Positions 34,146 through 43,273 of a stretch of DNA of 64,000 nucleotides are shown here, in pieces. The stretch covers positions 5,947,001 through 6,011,000 of the forward strand of contig NZ_CP094997.1 in assembly GCF_022869785.1 (NCBI RefSeq), in the 5' to 3' direction. A program made the position numbers and the translations under genes. Each line of letters starts with the position of its first letter. Position 1 is the first letter of the stretch. The stretch comes from Dyadobacter chenwenxiniae. GTDB taxonomy: Bacteria > Bacteroidota > Bacteroidia > Cytophagales > Spirosomataceae. The notes beneath the pieces were generated by a model. That model was not told the DNA's origin, searched no databases, and saw only the letters and a list, made by a program, of their open reading frames with translations.

Positions 34146-35627
34146 ATGAAAAGCTACATTGACCTGATTCAGCAGACGTTCGAGTTTCCTACAATGGAGT
34201 TTAACGTCGATAATAATGAATTGCTGTTCAACAATGTACCACTGATGGATATCATCAAAGAACATGGTACGCCGTTAAAAATCAATTATCTGCCGAAAAT
34301 AGGGGAGCATATCGAAAATGCGAATATGTTTTTTCGGAATGCATTCAAAAGACATAATTACAAAGGAAGCTACACTTATTGTTACTGCACAAAGTCTTCG
34401 CATTTCAGCTTTGTGCTGGAAGAGGCTTTGAAGCATAATATACATCTCGAAACTTCTTCGTCTTTTGATATTCCCATTATCCGCGAATTGTATCGCCGGG
34501 GCAAAGTAACCAAAAGCACTTATATTCTTGCCAATGGTTACAAACTGCCACGTTATACGCAGTATCTGAGTGAGTTGATCAACGAAGGTTTTAATGTTAT
34601 CCCGATTTTGGATAACCTTAAAGAGATTGAATCATACGAACAGCAGGTTACGGCGGATACGGTCAATTTCGGGATGCGCATTGCAACGGATGAAGAGCCC
34701 AATTTTGCTTTTTATACGTCTCGTCTGGGAATCCGCTACAATGATGTTCAGCAGCTTTATAAGGAGAAGATCGAATCTAATCCGAAGTTTAAGCTGAAAA
34801 TGCTCCATTTCTTTATTAATACGGGCATTAAAGACAGTGCATACTATTGGAGTGAGCTTACGAGGTTTATGTTCAAATACTGCGAAATGCAGAAAATTTG
34901 CCCTGAACTAGACTCGATCGACATTGGCGGCGGGTTACCGATCCAAACCTCATTGCAAGCCGGATATGATTACCAGCAAATGATCGACGAGATCATTGAG
35001 AACATCCAGTGGATCTGCAACAAGAATAATGTTCCTGTTCCGCACATTTTCACTGAGTTTGGAAGTTACACAGTAGGTGAAAGCGGTGCGGTAATATATG
35101 AAATCATTGATAAGAAGCTTCAAAATGACAAGGAGCTTTGGTATATGATTAATGGTTCTTTCATTACGCAGCTTCCTGATTCTTGGGGCATGAACCAGAA
35201 ATACATCATGCTGCCGATCAATAACTGGGATAGTCCTTATCAAAAGGTCAATCTTGGTGGATTAACGTGTGATTCGCAGGATTTCTATAACAGTGAAATG
35301 CACAGCGCCGACTTGTATATGCCGATTTTCGAAGAAGATTCGGAGAAGCAGTACATTGGATTTTTCCACACGGGCGCTTACCAGGAATCTCTCGGAGGCT
35401 ATGGCGGCATTCAACATTGCCTCATTCCGGCGCCCAAACACGTTTTGGTTGATAAGGACGAAGATGGCAAGATCGTCACACGCGTTTTCGCCGAAGAGCA
35501 AAACAGCGATTCAATGCTTAAAATATTAGGCTTTAAAGAGGAGTCGTTTGTTGTTCCGGAAAGGAATGTGGGAACGGAAATGCAGCCGATCGAGGAAGAG
35601 GAAGAATTGGTAGAAACAAAAATCTGA
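34146..35627 (+). CDS. speA: arginine decarboxylase-like PLP enzyme (fold type III)
   Basis: 493 residues. The N-terminal alanine-racemase-like barrel has the PLP lysine region SYTYCYCTKSSHFSFVLEEAL (Lys near residue 82) and HLETSSSFDIPIIREL; later SIDIGGGLPIQ and HIFTEFGSYTVGESGAVIYEI are the phosphate-binding and active-site segments of the type III decarboxylases (arginine, ornithine, diaminopimelate). Shorter than E. coli SpeA (658) and typical of the Bacteroidota form. The likely product is agmatine for polyamine synthesis; a lysine/ornithine specificity cannot be excluded from sequence alone. It ends just before a strong terminator. Confidence 0.82.
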   Translation: MKSYIDLIQQTFEFPTMEFNVDNNELLFNNVPLMDIIKEHGTPLKINYLPKIGEHIENANMFFRNAFKRHNYKGSYTYCYCTKSSHFSFVLEEALKHNIHLETSSSFDIPIIRELYRRGKVTKSTYILANGYKLPRYTQYLSELINEGFNVIPILDNLKEIESYEQQVTADTVNFGMRIATDEEPNFAFYTSRLGIRYNDVQQLYKEKIESNPKFKLKMLHFFINTGIKDSAYYWSELTRFMFKYCEMQKICPELDSIDIGGGLPIQTSLQAGYDYQQMIDEIIENIQWICNKNNVPVPHIFTEFGSYTVGESGAVIYEIIDKKLQNDKELWYMINGSFITQLPDSWGMNQKYIMLPINNWDSPYQKVNLGGLTCDSQDFYNSEMHSADLYMPIFEEDSEKQYIGFFHTGAYQESLGGYGGIQHCLIPAPKHVLVDKDEDGKIVTRVFAEEQNSDSMLKILGFKEESFVVPERNVGTEMQPIEEEEELVETKI

Positions 35628-35641
35628 CCTTCTATATAAAG

Positions 35642-35700
35642 TTCTTTGAATGAGTTCGTTATTAGTCAAACTAAAACGCTCATTCAAAGAATTATTTTTT
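35642..35700 (+). terminator. intrinsic terminator after arginine decarboxylase
   Basis: TTCTTTGAATGAG (35642-35654) pairs perfectly over 13 bp with CTCATTCAAAGAA (35679-35691), followed by TTATTTTTT. The T-rich tail also leads into a -7 box for the next gene. Confidence 0.88.
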
Positions 35701-35701
35701 A

Positions 35702-35709
35702 TATTTTTG
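35702..35709 (+). promoter_or_regulatory. -7 promoter element (TATTTTTG) of the small lipoprotein gene
   Basis: Exact match to the Bacteroidota -7 consensus TAnnTTTG, 28 nt before the ATG at 35738 and directly after the terminator of the previous gene. Confidence 0.6.
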
Positions 35710-35737
35710 CGGTGACAAATTTTATACGAACAGGAAA

Positions 35738-35869
35738 ATGAAAAAGACATTACTTCTCCTTACTATCTGCGGTTCGCTTGCATTTGCATCTTGCACCAAG
35801 CATGCTTGTCCCGCTTATGGTTCTACGCAAAAAGTAACGCAGCCGGCACCTGTTACACGCGTCAGCTGA
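35738..35869 (+). CDS. small lipoprotein, 43 residues
   Basis: A short gene with a clean lipoprotein signal: MKKTLLLLTICGSLAFASC with the lipobox FASC, followed by TKHACPAYGSTQKV and a Pro/Thr tail ending TRVS. It has its own -7 box and A-rich upstream region (GAACAGGAAA). Many Bacteroidota encode such tiny cell-envelope lipoproteins, with unknown roles. It runs convergent to the HAD phosphatase gene, 6 bp apart. Confidence 0.72.
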   Translation: MKKTLLLLTICGSLAFASCTKHACPAYGSTQKVTQPAPVTRVS

Positions 35870-35875
35870 AAAAGT

Positions 35876-36406
35876 TTAAATCTCGCCTTCAAGGATTATT
35901 TTAGCTGCCTCAAAAAAACTGACCGCAGCAAAATCGCCTGTTGAAGCTTCTGTTTCAGGAACAATCTGAATTGTTTTTACACCCGCATTTCTTCCAGCCT
36001 CCATATCCCTGTCCCGGTCCCCAATCATCCAGGACTGCTCCACATCTATATTATATTTTGCAATTGCCTTTTCCAGCATCAGCGAGCCAGGCTTTCTGGA
36101 AAGTGAAATGCCGGAAACATTAGGGTGATAAGGCGAGAAATAAAGGTCATCCAATGCGTTTCCAGATGCCTGTTGCATCGCTTCATGAATGGCATACACA
36201 TTATCCGAAGTATAAAGCCCCTTCGCAATCCCAGCCTGATTTGTAATCACAATCAACAGATAACCAGCCTTTTTGAGAGCTTGAAGCGCTTCTACAACGC
36301 CTTCGGGAATAACCAGCTTTTGCAGCTCATACAAATAATCCGGGCAATCCTCATTCAGCACTCCGTCGCGGTCGAGGAAGATGCATTTAGTTTTAGATAA
36401 CGGCAT
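35876..36406 (-). CDS. gmhB: HAD-IIIA phosphatase, GmhB-like (heptose bisphosphate phosphatase type)
   Basis: 176 residues. HAD motif I is KCIFLDRDGVLNEDCPDYLY (DRDG nucleophile Asp and acid Asp), motif II VITNQAGIAKGLY, and motif III with SWMIGDRDRDMEAGRNAG. These match the histidinol-phosphatase/GmhB family, which removes a phosphate from D-glycero-D-manno-heptose 1,7-bisphosphate for lipopolysaccharide core synthesis. The zinc-loop of full GmhB proteins (CxH..CxC) is not evident: SPYHPNVSGIS stands in its place, so the substrate may differ. It is 11 bp after hemE and probably co-transcribed. Confidence 0.8.
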   Translation of the reverse strand: MPLSKTKCIFLDRDGVLNEDCPDYLYELQKLVIPEGVVEALQALKKAGYLLIVITNQAGIAKGLYTSDNVYAIHEAMQQASGNALDDLYFSPYHPNVSGISLSRKPGSLMLEKAIAKYNIDVEQSWMIGDRDRDMEAGRNAGVKTIQIVPETEASTGDFAAVSFFEAAKIILEGEI

Positions 36407-36417
36407 AAAATAAAAGG

Positions 36418-37443
36418 CTAGGAAGAAAATTCTTTAACGGATTCGATGAAACAGCGCACTTTATCAGGATCTGTATCCGGGTAAACTCCGTGGCCCAAAT
36501 TGGCAATATAGCGCTGTGTACCAAATTGTTGCACCATATTTTTCACCTCTTTCCTGATTTGATCATACGAAGCGTATAGCACGCAAGGGTCAAGATTTCC
36601 TTGCAATGTTTTGTTAGGAATTAACTCGCGTGATTCCGCAATGTCCATGTTCCAATCTAAACCTACAACCGAGCAACTTAGCTCACTAATGGCTTTGCGT
36701 GCGAAGAATGCACCTTTGGCAAAAACGGTAACCGGCACTTCATCAACGGCGTCGCAAATCTGTTTAATGTATGGCAGAGAAAATGTGTTGTATTGTTCCG
36801 GCGAGAGAATTCCAGCCCAGGAATCGAAAATTTGAACAAGGTTTGCGCCCGCTGCAATCTGTGCTTTCAGGTAAGCTATAGTGCTGTCCGTTATTTTTTG
36901 AAGTAATAAATGCGAAAATTCCGGATCTGCGTAAAGATGCTTTTTGGCAACAGAGAATGTTTTCGAGCCTTTGCCCTCCGTCATATAACAGAAGATCGTA
37001 AAAGGCGCTCCGGCAAAACCGATCAGTGGCACACGTCCGGCTAAGCCTGTTTTGGTCAGTTTAATCGCATCTAGCACATATTTCAAATCCGTCTCTGGTT
37101 CGGCAATGTGCAGTTTGTCAAGATCTTGAATCGTATGAACTGTTGCAGGAAAAATCGGCCCGCTTTTCTCTACCATTTCATAAGGCAATCCCATAGCCTC
37201 AGGAATTACCAGAATGTCGGAAAATATAATGGCCGCATCAACGCCCAATAAATCAACGGGTTGCAGTGTAACCTCAGCCGCCATTTCAGGCGTTGTCGCC
37301 AGCTTTATAAAACTTCCGGCCTTTTCACGAACGGCCCTGTATTCAGCTAAAATCCGGCCAGCCTGCCGCATCATCCAAACGGGAGTACGTTCTGTTTTCT
37401 CCCCACGCGCTGCCCGGAGCAAAAGATCATTTTTCAATTCCAT
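36418..37443 (-). CDS. hemE: uroporphyrinogen decarboxylase
   Basis: 341 residues, the normal length. The N-terminal signature RTPVWMMRQAGRILAEYR and GVDAAIIFSDILVIPEAMG are diagnostic of HemE, as are GFAGAPFTIFCYM, QIFDSWAGILSPEQY and GHGVYPDTDPDKV near the C terminus. It converts uroporphyrinogen III to coproporphyrinogen III in haem synthesis. Start 28 bp after the TonB receptor stop, followed 11 bp later by the phosphatase gene, so all three may be on one minus-strand transcript. Confidence 0.97.
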   Translation of the reverse strand: MELKNDLLLRAARGEKTERTPVWMMRQAGRILAEYRAVREKAGSFIKLATTPEMAAEVTLQPVDLLGVDAAIIFSDILVIPEAMGLPYEMVEKSGPIFPATVHTIQDLDKLHIAEPETDLKYVLDAIKLTKTGLAGRVPLIGFAGAPFTIFCYMTEGKGSKTFSVAKKHLYADPEFSHLLLQKITDSTIAYLKAQIAAGANLVQIFDSWAGILSPEQYNTFSLPYIKQICDAVDEVPVTVFAKGAFFARKAISELSCSVVGLDWNMDIAESRELIPNKTLQGNLDPCVLYASYDQIRKEVKNMVQQFGTQRYIANLGHGVYPDTDPDKVRCFIESVKEFSS

Positions 37444-37471
37444 GCGGCAAAGTTAGGGAGAAAGCGGCAGA

Positions 37472-39922
37472 TCAAAACCTAAAATTCACCCCAACCAGAA
37501 AATTCCTGCCGGCTTGTGGGAAGTAGAAATTCTCCTGCGTTAACGCGCCGCCAGCGAAATATCCGTATGTGTAACCATTGGATTCGTATTTTTCTTCAAG
37601 CACATTATTAACTAGCAAATTGAAAGAAATCTCTCTCGCCCAGTTCGGCCGGATCGTCCAGGAGAGGCGAACGTCATTGGTGAAATAAGCATCCAGTTTT
37701 CGGGTTTCGGATGATGTGTTGTCCAGATATTGCTTTCCCACATATTTACTTAGCAGCGCTATTTCGAGATCTTTTCTCAAAATATAAGTCAACTGGCTTC
37801 CAGCGATGGCATTAGGCGAGAAAGAAATGTCCGATTTTCCGTGGTTGATCGTGTTGTAATCGCCCGTGTCGTAATTGATGACATATTCAGTGAAGTCTTT
37901 GATCTTGTTTTGGCTGAATGTTGCATTCACATTCCATTTCAAAGCTTTGCTCAATGCAATGGCGCCTTCCAACTCAATTCCCGTGCGGTAACTTTTCGGA
38001 ACATTGACGCGAATTGAATTTCCAACATCATTGATCTGGCCGGTCAAAACGAGTTGGTTTTTATAAGCCATCAAATAATAGTTCGCCGAGAAAGCCCAGA
38101 TGCCGCGCTGCGTTTTGAAGCCCGCTTCCACATTCTGCAACTGCTCGCTTTTGGGAAACAAACCTGCCGTTGACGAAGTAAAATCATCCCGGTTAGGCTC
38201 GCGGTTTCCGACACTATAAGACGCATAAACAGAACTTTGATCTGCTAATTGATAGGTAAGTCCTGCTTTTGGATTAAAGAACGAGTAAGACTCATCGAAT
38301 GCGAGCGCAATCTGATCATTGTCAGTGCCTTGAATGTTATGGTTTACGGTTCTGAACTGCAAATCTGCAAATGCATTCAATTTTGGCGTCAGCTGATAAT
38401 AGAGCTTTCCGTAAATGTTGAAATCCTTCTTAACGCCTTTGCTGTAATAATATTGATGATCGTTTTCAACGTTTCCGGCGTTCCGTGCCCAGATGATGCG
38501 TCCGTAATGGTCGCCGTCATAATGGTTATAGCCACCGCCGAAGCTGGCAGTCAGCTTTTTGAAAGAATTGTATTCCAATGAAAAAGTGGAGCCGTAAAAG
38601 TAATTATCCAGCCAGCGGCGACGGATCAGATCCGTGCTGGTAAGCGTATCCTGGCCGATTACGACATTGGGTAAATTATAATTGCTGTATTCATCACCTA
38701 CTCGCGATTGCTCATAATAACCCAGTCCGCGTACAAGAAATGCATTGAGATTAAAGATCCATTTATCGCTCAGATTATGCGAGGAAACAATCTGATAATG
38801 ATCCTGACGGTAATTGTCCACCTCGTTTTTGTAAGTGTAGGAATTGTAAGTCCGGTTATCCGATTCCAGCAGGTTTTGCGCATCTTTTTCGCTCAAACCA
38901 TTCCGATCAATGTAACTCAAAATCCCTTCGCGATCACCGCGTAACTTGGCTTCCGGCACGCCGTTCCAGGATTGGTAAGTCCGCTCGTTTCCGGAAAACA
39001 CATTCACCCGCACAAAGCTCTTTTTACCAAAAAATCCACCCGACAAATAATAAGAATGCAATTCCGAAGAAGCCCGGTCCACATAACCATCCGACGAAAC
39101 ACGCGACAGCCTTGCGTCAAACGTAAATTTATCCTTAATCAGCCCGGAACCGACTTTTAATGTGTTTTTGAACGTGTTGAAAGACCCGTAAGAATTGTTC
39201 AATTCGGCGTAAGCTTCCTGCCGGAAAGCATTGGTGTTAATGTTCACCGTTGCCCCAAAAGCGCCTGACCCATTTGTTGAAGTGCCTACGCCGCGTTGAA
39301 TCTGAATGCTACTAACCGAAGAAGCGAAATCCGGCATATTCACCCAAAAAACGCCCTGACTTTCCGCATCGTTATACGGAATGCCGTTCACTGTCACATT
39401 GATGCGCGTTGCATCCGAGCCGCGTATACGAATGCCCGAGTAACCCACACCCGCGCCTGCATCACTCGTGCTCACGAGCGAAGGCGTGAAGTTGAGCAGA
39501 ACGGGTAAATCTTGTCCAAGGTTTTGTTTGTCAATGGCTTCCGCTGTGACCGTGCTGTATGCCATAGCGGATTTGTCATTGGCGCGGGTTGCATTAATGA
39601 TGACTTCATCGGCTTGGAAAGTGCTCTTGTTAAGCTTGATTTCCAGTTGGCTTTCAGAAGAAATGGGCAGTTTCAAGGTTTGATAGCCAATGTAGGAGAC
39701 TTCCAATGTGGAAATATTCTCAGAAATGTTGCGCAGATTGAAATTCCCCGCGCCATCGGTTTGCGTGCCGCGGATATCGCTGGCTTTAATGGTCGCTCCG
39801 GGCAATGCTTTTCCATCTTCCGCGTCCGTAACACGGCCGGAAATGGATCGTTGTGCAAACGCAGAACTGAATGGTAATGTGCTGATTATGAATATAAACA
39901 GATAGGTAGTAACGTTTCGCAT
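37472..39922 (-). CDS. TonB-dependent receptor under TPP control (probable thiamine-compound receptor)
   Basis: 816 residues from the start at 39922 (MRNVTTYLFIFIISTLPFSSAFAQ signal peptide); an 11-codon longer reading starts within poorly fitting sequence. Carboxypeptidase-regulatory-like domain (ISGRVTDAEDGKALPGATI), plug domain (NLGQDLPVLLNFTPSLVSTS, IRIRGSDATRINVTVNGIPYND), then a 22-strand-type barrel ending in the terminal aromatic FLVGVNFRF. A TPP riboswitch lies in its leader, so thiamine or a thiamine precursor is the likely ligand, taken up across the outer membrane with TonB energy. Confidence 0.92.
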   Translation of the reverse strand: MRNVTTYLFIFIISTLPFSSAFAQRSISGRVTDAEDGKALPGATIKASDIRGTQTDGAGNFNLRNISENISTLEVSYIGYQTLKLPISSESQLEIKLNKSTFQADEVIINATRANDKSAMAYSTVTAEAIDKQNLGQDLPVLLNFTPSLVSTSDAGAGVGYSGIRIRGSDATRINVTVNGIPYNDAESQGVFWVNMPDFASSVSSIQIQRGVGTSTNGSGAFGATVNINTNAFRQEAYAELNNSYGSFNTFKNTLKVGSGLIKDKFTFDARLSRVSSDGYVDRASSELHSYYLSGGFFGKKSFVRVNVFSGNERTYQSWNGVPEAKLRGDREGILSYIDRNGLSEKDAQNLLESDNRTYNSYTYKNEVDNYRQDHYQIVSSHNLSDKWIFNLNAFLVRGLGYYEQSRVGDEYSNYNLPNVVIGQDTLTSTDLIRRRWLDNYFYGSTFSLEYNSFKKLTASFGGGYNHYDGDHYGRIIWARNAGNVENDHQYYYSKGVKKDFNIYGKLYYQLTPKLNAFADLQFRTVNHNIQGTDNDQIALAFDESYSFFNPKAGLTYQLADQSSVYASYSVGNREPNRDDFTSSTAGLFPKSEQLQNVEAGFKTQRGIWAFSANYYLMAYKNQLVLTGQINDVGNSIRVNVPKSYRTGIELEGAIALSKALKWNVNATFSQNKIKDFTEYVINYDTGDYNTINHGKSDISFSPNAIAGSQLTYILRKDLEIALLSKYVGKQYLDNTSSETRKLDAYFTNDVRLSWTIRPNWAREISFNLLVNNVLEEKYESNGYTYGYFAGGALTQENFYFPQAGRNFLVGVNFRF

Positions 39923-39975
39923 TGCGATTTTTTGGTTACAACAGGCAGGGGCCACCTATCAAATGGTTGCTTTTT

Positions 39976-40052
39976 CTCTCCCTACGCCGGCATTACCCGG
40001 ATCAGGTCATATGGGTTTGATCTCAGCCCGTTCGGTAGGGCACCCCTTGAGA
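39976..40052 (-). promoter_or_regulatory. TPP (THI-box) riboswitch
   Basis: On the minus strand: AGGGGTGCCC, then CGGGCTGAGATCAAACCC, ACCTGATCCGGGTAATGCC and GGCGTAGGGAGA, the conserved thiC-box order with the CTGAGA and ACCTGATC(C)GGGTAATGCC signatures. TCTC at the 5' end and GAGA at the 3' end close the P1 stem. The receptor ATG is 54 nt further downstream. In this class binding of thiamine pyrophosphate lowers expression. Confidence 0.95.
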
Positions 40053-40157
40053 TTATGCTGCAAAGCTACGCCGGATCAGCGGATGATTCAAGCTTTGTTA
40101 AATTATTGTTGTCTTTCTAACCACTTTTCCGGACTCTGACTTGTATGGAAATGCTTA

Positions 40158-40382
40158 TTAAAGACTCTTTTCAATTTCATCCATAGCTGTGTCAAAGTCA
40201 ATCGCTTCCTCAGGATTTTTCTTGAAGCTTACTAACCTGTCTGAAACAATATCTTTATGCCATTGCAGAACGTTGTCTGTTTCCTCATGTTCAATGTCGG
40301 CATTCAATGCGTTCCATTCTGTAATCGGAATGTAAACACCTATTGTAACACCTTGGCTGTCTGAAATATATTGGAGTTTCAT
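40158..40382 (-). CDS. small antitoxin-like protein without visible toxin
   Basis: 74 residues from the start at 40382 (MKLQYISDSQGVTIGVYIPITEWNAL); an in-frame upstream extension of 24 residues has a poor start context. The pattern YISDxxGxxxGVxIPxxEW, then an acidic helical tail ending DTAMDEIEKSL, resembles antitoxins of RelE/ParE-type modules in Bacteroidota, where the tail wraps the toxin. No toxin gene lies next to it: the flanks are the riboswitch and ornithine aminotransferase. It may be a solitary or domesticated antitoxin. Confidence 0.65.
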   Translation of the reverse strand: MKLQYISDSQGVTIGVYIPITEWNALNADIEHEETDNVLQWHKDIVSDRLVSFKKNPEEAIDFDTAMDEIEKSL

Positions 40383-40555
40383 AAGCTTTGCTTTATTTGT
40401 AAGAATCATCTTTTGTCCAAAGTAATGACTCCGGTCTTTTACAAACATAAACATTTAAAAGTGAAGGGGCGATTGGCTCAATCTCTGAAACTTCACCTTC
40501 TTTTCCTTATTTTTACATAACATACAAAACCAACCTGACTACATTAAATTTAACA

Positions 40556-41808
40556 ATGGCTAACTATACAGACACAATTGAAATGAATGCTTCGCAGCAG
40601 GCGATGGAGCTGGAATATCGCTATGGGGCGCATAATTATAAGCCGATGCCGGTGGTTCTGGAACGTGGGCTGGGCGTGCATGTCTGGGATGTGGAGGGTA
40701 AGCAATATCTGGATTTCTTGTCTGCATATAGTGCGGTCAGTCAGGGGGCATTGCCATCCGAAAATAATTGACGCAATGATCGCGCAGGCGCAAAAGCTAA
40801 CGTTGACTTCCCGGGCTTTTTATAATGATAAGCTTGGGGAATGTGAAAAGTCTTTGTGAATATTTTGGTTTTGATAAAGTCCTTATGATGAATTCCGGTG
40901 TGGAAGGCGGGGAAACTGCTTTGAAACTGACGCGGAAATGGGCTTATAAAGTAAAGGGAATTGAGCCGGACAAAGCCAAAACGGTTTACGCTTCGGGCAA
41001 CTTCTGGGGAAGAACATTGGCAGCGATTTCCGCTTCTACAGACCCTTCCAGCACAAATGACTACGGACCGTTTTTACCTGGTTTTGAAATAATCCCTTTC
41101 GACGACCTGGAAGCTCTGGAAAATGCCTTCAAAGCCGATCCCAACATTGCAGGCTTTATGGTGGAACCGATTCAGGGCGAAGCTGGTGTTGTGGTTCCAA
41201 AAGAAGGTTATCTCAAAGGCGTCCGGGAGCTTTGTACCCAATACAATGTGCTCTTTATCGCCGACGAAGTGCAAACGGGCATCGGGCGCACAGGAAAGCG
41301 TCTTGCGTGCGACTGGGAAGGTGTTAAACCGGACATTCTGGTTTTGGGAAAAGCCCTTTCCGGCGGCGTAATGCCTGTTTCGGCTGCATTCGCGGATGAT
41401 GAAGTGATGCTGACCATTGCACCCGGCGAGCACGGCTCCACATACGGGGGAAATCCTTTGGCCTGTGCGGTTACGGTTGCTGCATTGCAAGTGGTTATAG
41501 ACGAAAATCTGGCTGAAAATGCGGAAACAATGGGTCAGCTTTTCAGAAATAGAATGCGTGATTTACAAAAACAATGTTCTCTTATTGAGGTCGTTAGAGG
41601 AAAGGGTTTGTTGAATGCAATCGTAATTAATGATACTGAAGACAGCCACACCGCAATGGATCTTTGTTACAAAATGATGGAAAAAGGATTGCTGTGTAAA
41701 CCAACGCACGGAAACAAGATCCGGTTTGCGCCGCCTTTGGTCATTAACGAAGAACAGATGAACCAGGCATGTGATATTATTGAGCAGGTATTTTTAGCAA
41801 ATGCGTAG
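40556..41808 (+). pseudogene. rocD: ornithine aminotransferase broken by two +1 frameshifts
   Basis: The start (MANYTDTIEMNASQQAMELEYRYGAHNYKPMP) and the rest (MMNSGVEGGETALKLTRKWAY, IADEVQTGIGRTGK, ILVLGKALSGGVMPVSA with the PLP Lys, HGSTYGGNPLACAV) match ornithine-oxo-acid aminotransferase over its full length of about 417 residues. Frame changes occur at a GGGGG run (40744-40748), where SAVSQG should continue HCHPKIIDAM, and again between about 40835 and 40856, within KLGECEKSLCEYFGFDK. Each acts as one inserted base. All catalytic parts are otherwise intact, so this is either a very recent pseudogene or two base-calling errors. Confidence 0.8.
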
Positions 41809-41814
41809 CCGTTT

Positions 41815-43209
41815 ATGAAAATAAAACTATTACTGGCCATTCTTTCCATCAGCGCGGCAGTGCTTTCATGCAAAGAGAAAAATGTAGACCCTGCCACTGA
41901 CACGGAAACCAATCAATGGATCTACGAAAATATGAAATACTGGTATTACTGGAATGATAACATGACCACGAAGCCAGATTATTCCAAAGAGCCCGCCTCA
42001 TTTTTCGAGTCGTTGCTTTACAGATATGACGCTGCATTACGTCCCGATGGCGACCGGTTTTCCTGGATTCAGGAGAGTGCGGAGGAACTGGAAGCGTCCC
42101 TGGGAGGTCAATCAAAAGCTTCGGGAATGGAATATAAGCTTACCTACTTCCCGACTGGCAGCCAGAACGTGATCGGCGTCGTGCTTTATGTGCTTCCGGA
42201 TTCTCCCGCGGCCAAAGCAGGCTTCAAGAGAGGCGATATTTTTAGCAGCGTGAGCGGCCAGAAACTGACGGGCTCCAATTACAGCAAACTCCTTAATTCC
42301 CAGGAAAGACTGACTTACACGCTGGCGACTATCAATGCAGAAGGGACTTTGACAGAAGGAACAACAACACGCGACATTACGCCCGTGGTTTTACAGGAAG
42401 ATCCTGTTTTCTTTGACACAACCTATAACATTGGTACGAATAAAATTGGCTATGTCGTTTACCACCAGTTCATTCCGGAGCCTTACCAAACCAATAACAA
42501 GCAGTATGACAAAAAGCTGGACGACATTTTCAACTCGTTCAAGAATGCAAATGTTAATGCGCTGATTGTTGATCTGCGCTATAATCCGGGCGGTTATGTG
42601 AGTTCTGCAACGAATCTGGGGAGTTTGATTGCGAAAGCGACCGCCAATGATGTTTTTTATTACAAGGAATACAACACGGAGGTGACGGAAACGAACATGA
42701 AGAAATATGGAGAATCCTATTTTTACGACAAGTTTGCCAGCAAAAGTCAGAACATTGGTTCCCAGCTTGACAATGTTGTTTTCTTAGTTTCTTCTCGTTC
42801 GGCTTCGGCGAGCGAGCTTTTGATTAATGGGTTGAAGCCTTACATGAATGTGACGCTGGTGGGCGGTAAAACGGTTGGTAAAAATGTAGGTTCTGTCACA
42901 TTAACGGATCCGAAAAAGAAGGTGAAATGGGGATTGCAGCCTATTGTTTCAAAATCTTTAAACAAAGACAAAAAATCTGATTACAATGTGGGGTTCACGC
43001 CTGATATCGTGGCTAATGAAGGCAACATTCTCTATCCATACGGAAATCCCAAAGACCCTTTGCTCAGTGAAGCACTATTTAAAATCACAGGAACGCGCGT
43101 TACGCGGCAGTTGAAAAATGCCCGCACATTACAAGAAGAAGATAGTCAGGAAATTACGTCTACAATTCAGCGGAAAGCGGGAGGAAGCAATATGTTCTAT
43201 GATAAATAG
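41815..43209 (+). CDS. S41-family C-terminal-processing-like protease, lipoprotein
   Basis: 464 residues. Lipoprotein signal MKIKLLLAILSISAAVLSCKE, a tail-type N-terminal region (NQWIYENMKYWYYWNDNM), a PDZ domain (VIGVVLYVLPDSPAAKAGFKRGDIF, about residues 120-150), and the S41 peptidase domain with ALIVDLRYNPGGYVSSA, the Ser nucleophile region LVSSRSASASELLINGL and the general-base Lys region VGGKTVGKNVGS. Such proteins cut polypeptides in the periplasm or on the outer membrane. It starts 6 bp after the rocD frame ends. Confidence 0.92.
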   Translation: MKIKLLLAILSISAAVLSCKEKNVDPATDTETNQWIYENMKYWYYWNDNMTTKPDYSKEPASFFESLLYRYDAALRPDGDRFSWIQESAEELEASLGGQSKASGMEYKLTYFPTGSQNVIGVVLYVLPDSPAAKAGFKRGDIFSSVSGQKLTGSNYSKLLNSQERLTYTLATINAEGTLTEGTTTRDITPVVLQEDPVFFDTTYNIGTNKIGYVVYHQFIPEPYQTNNKQYDKKLDDIFNSFKNANVNALIVDLRYNPGGYVSSATNLGSLIAKATANDVFYYKEYNTEVTETNMKKYGESYFYDKFASKSQNIGSQLDNVVFLVSSRSASASELLINGLKPYMNVTLVGGKTVGKNVGSVTLTDPKKKVKWGLQPIVSKSLNKDKKSDYNVGFTPDIVANEGNILYPYGNPKDPLLSEALFKITGTRVTRQLKNARTLQEEDSQEITSTIQRKAGGSNMFYDK

Positions 43210-43273
43210 GCGTCATAAGGCATAGTTTTTTTAATTAATGATTTCAAACGAACATTAATCTAAACGAAGCATT

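Noticed and set aside
40740..40860. Programmed frameshifting in rocD
   Set aside because: Two separate shifts in a housekeeping aminotransferase without slippery heptamer plus structure; decay or sequence error is simpler.
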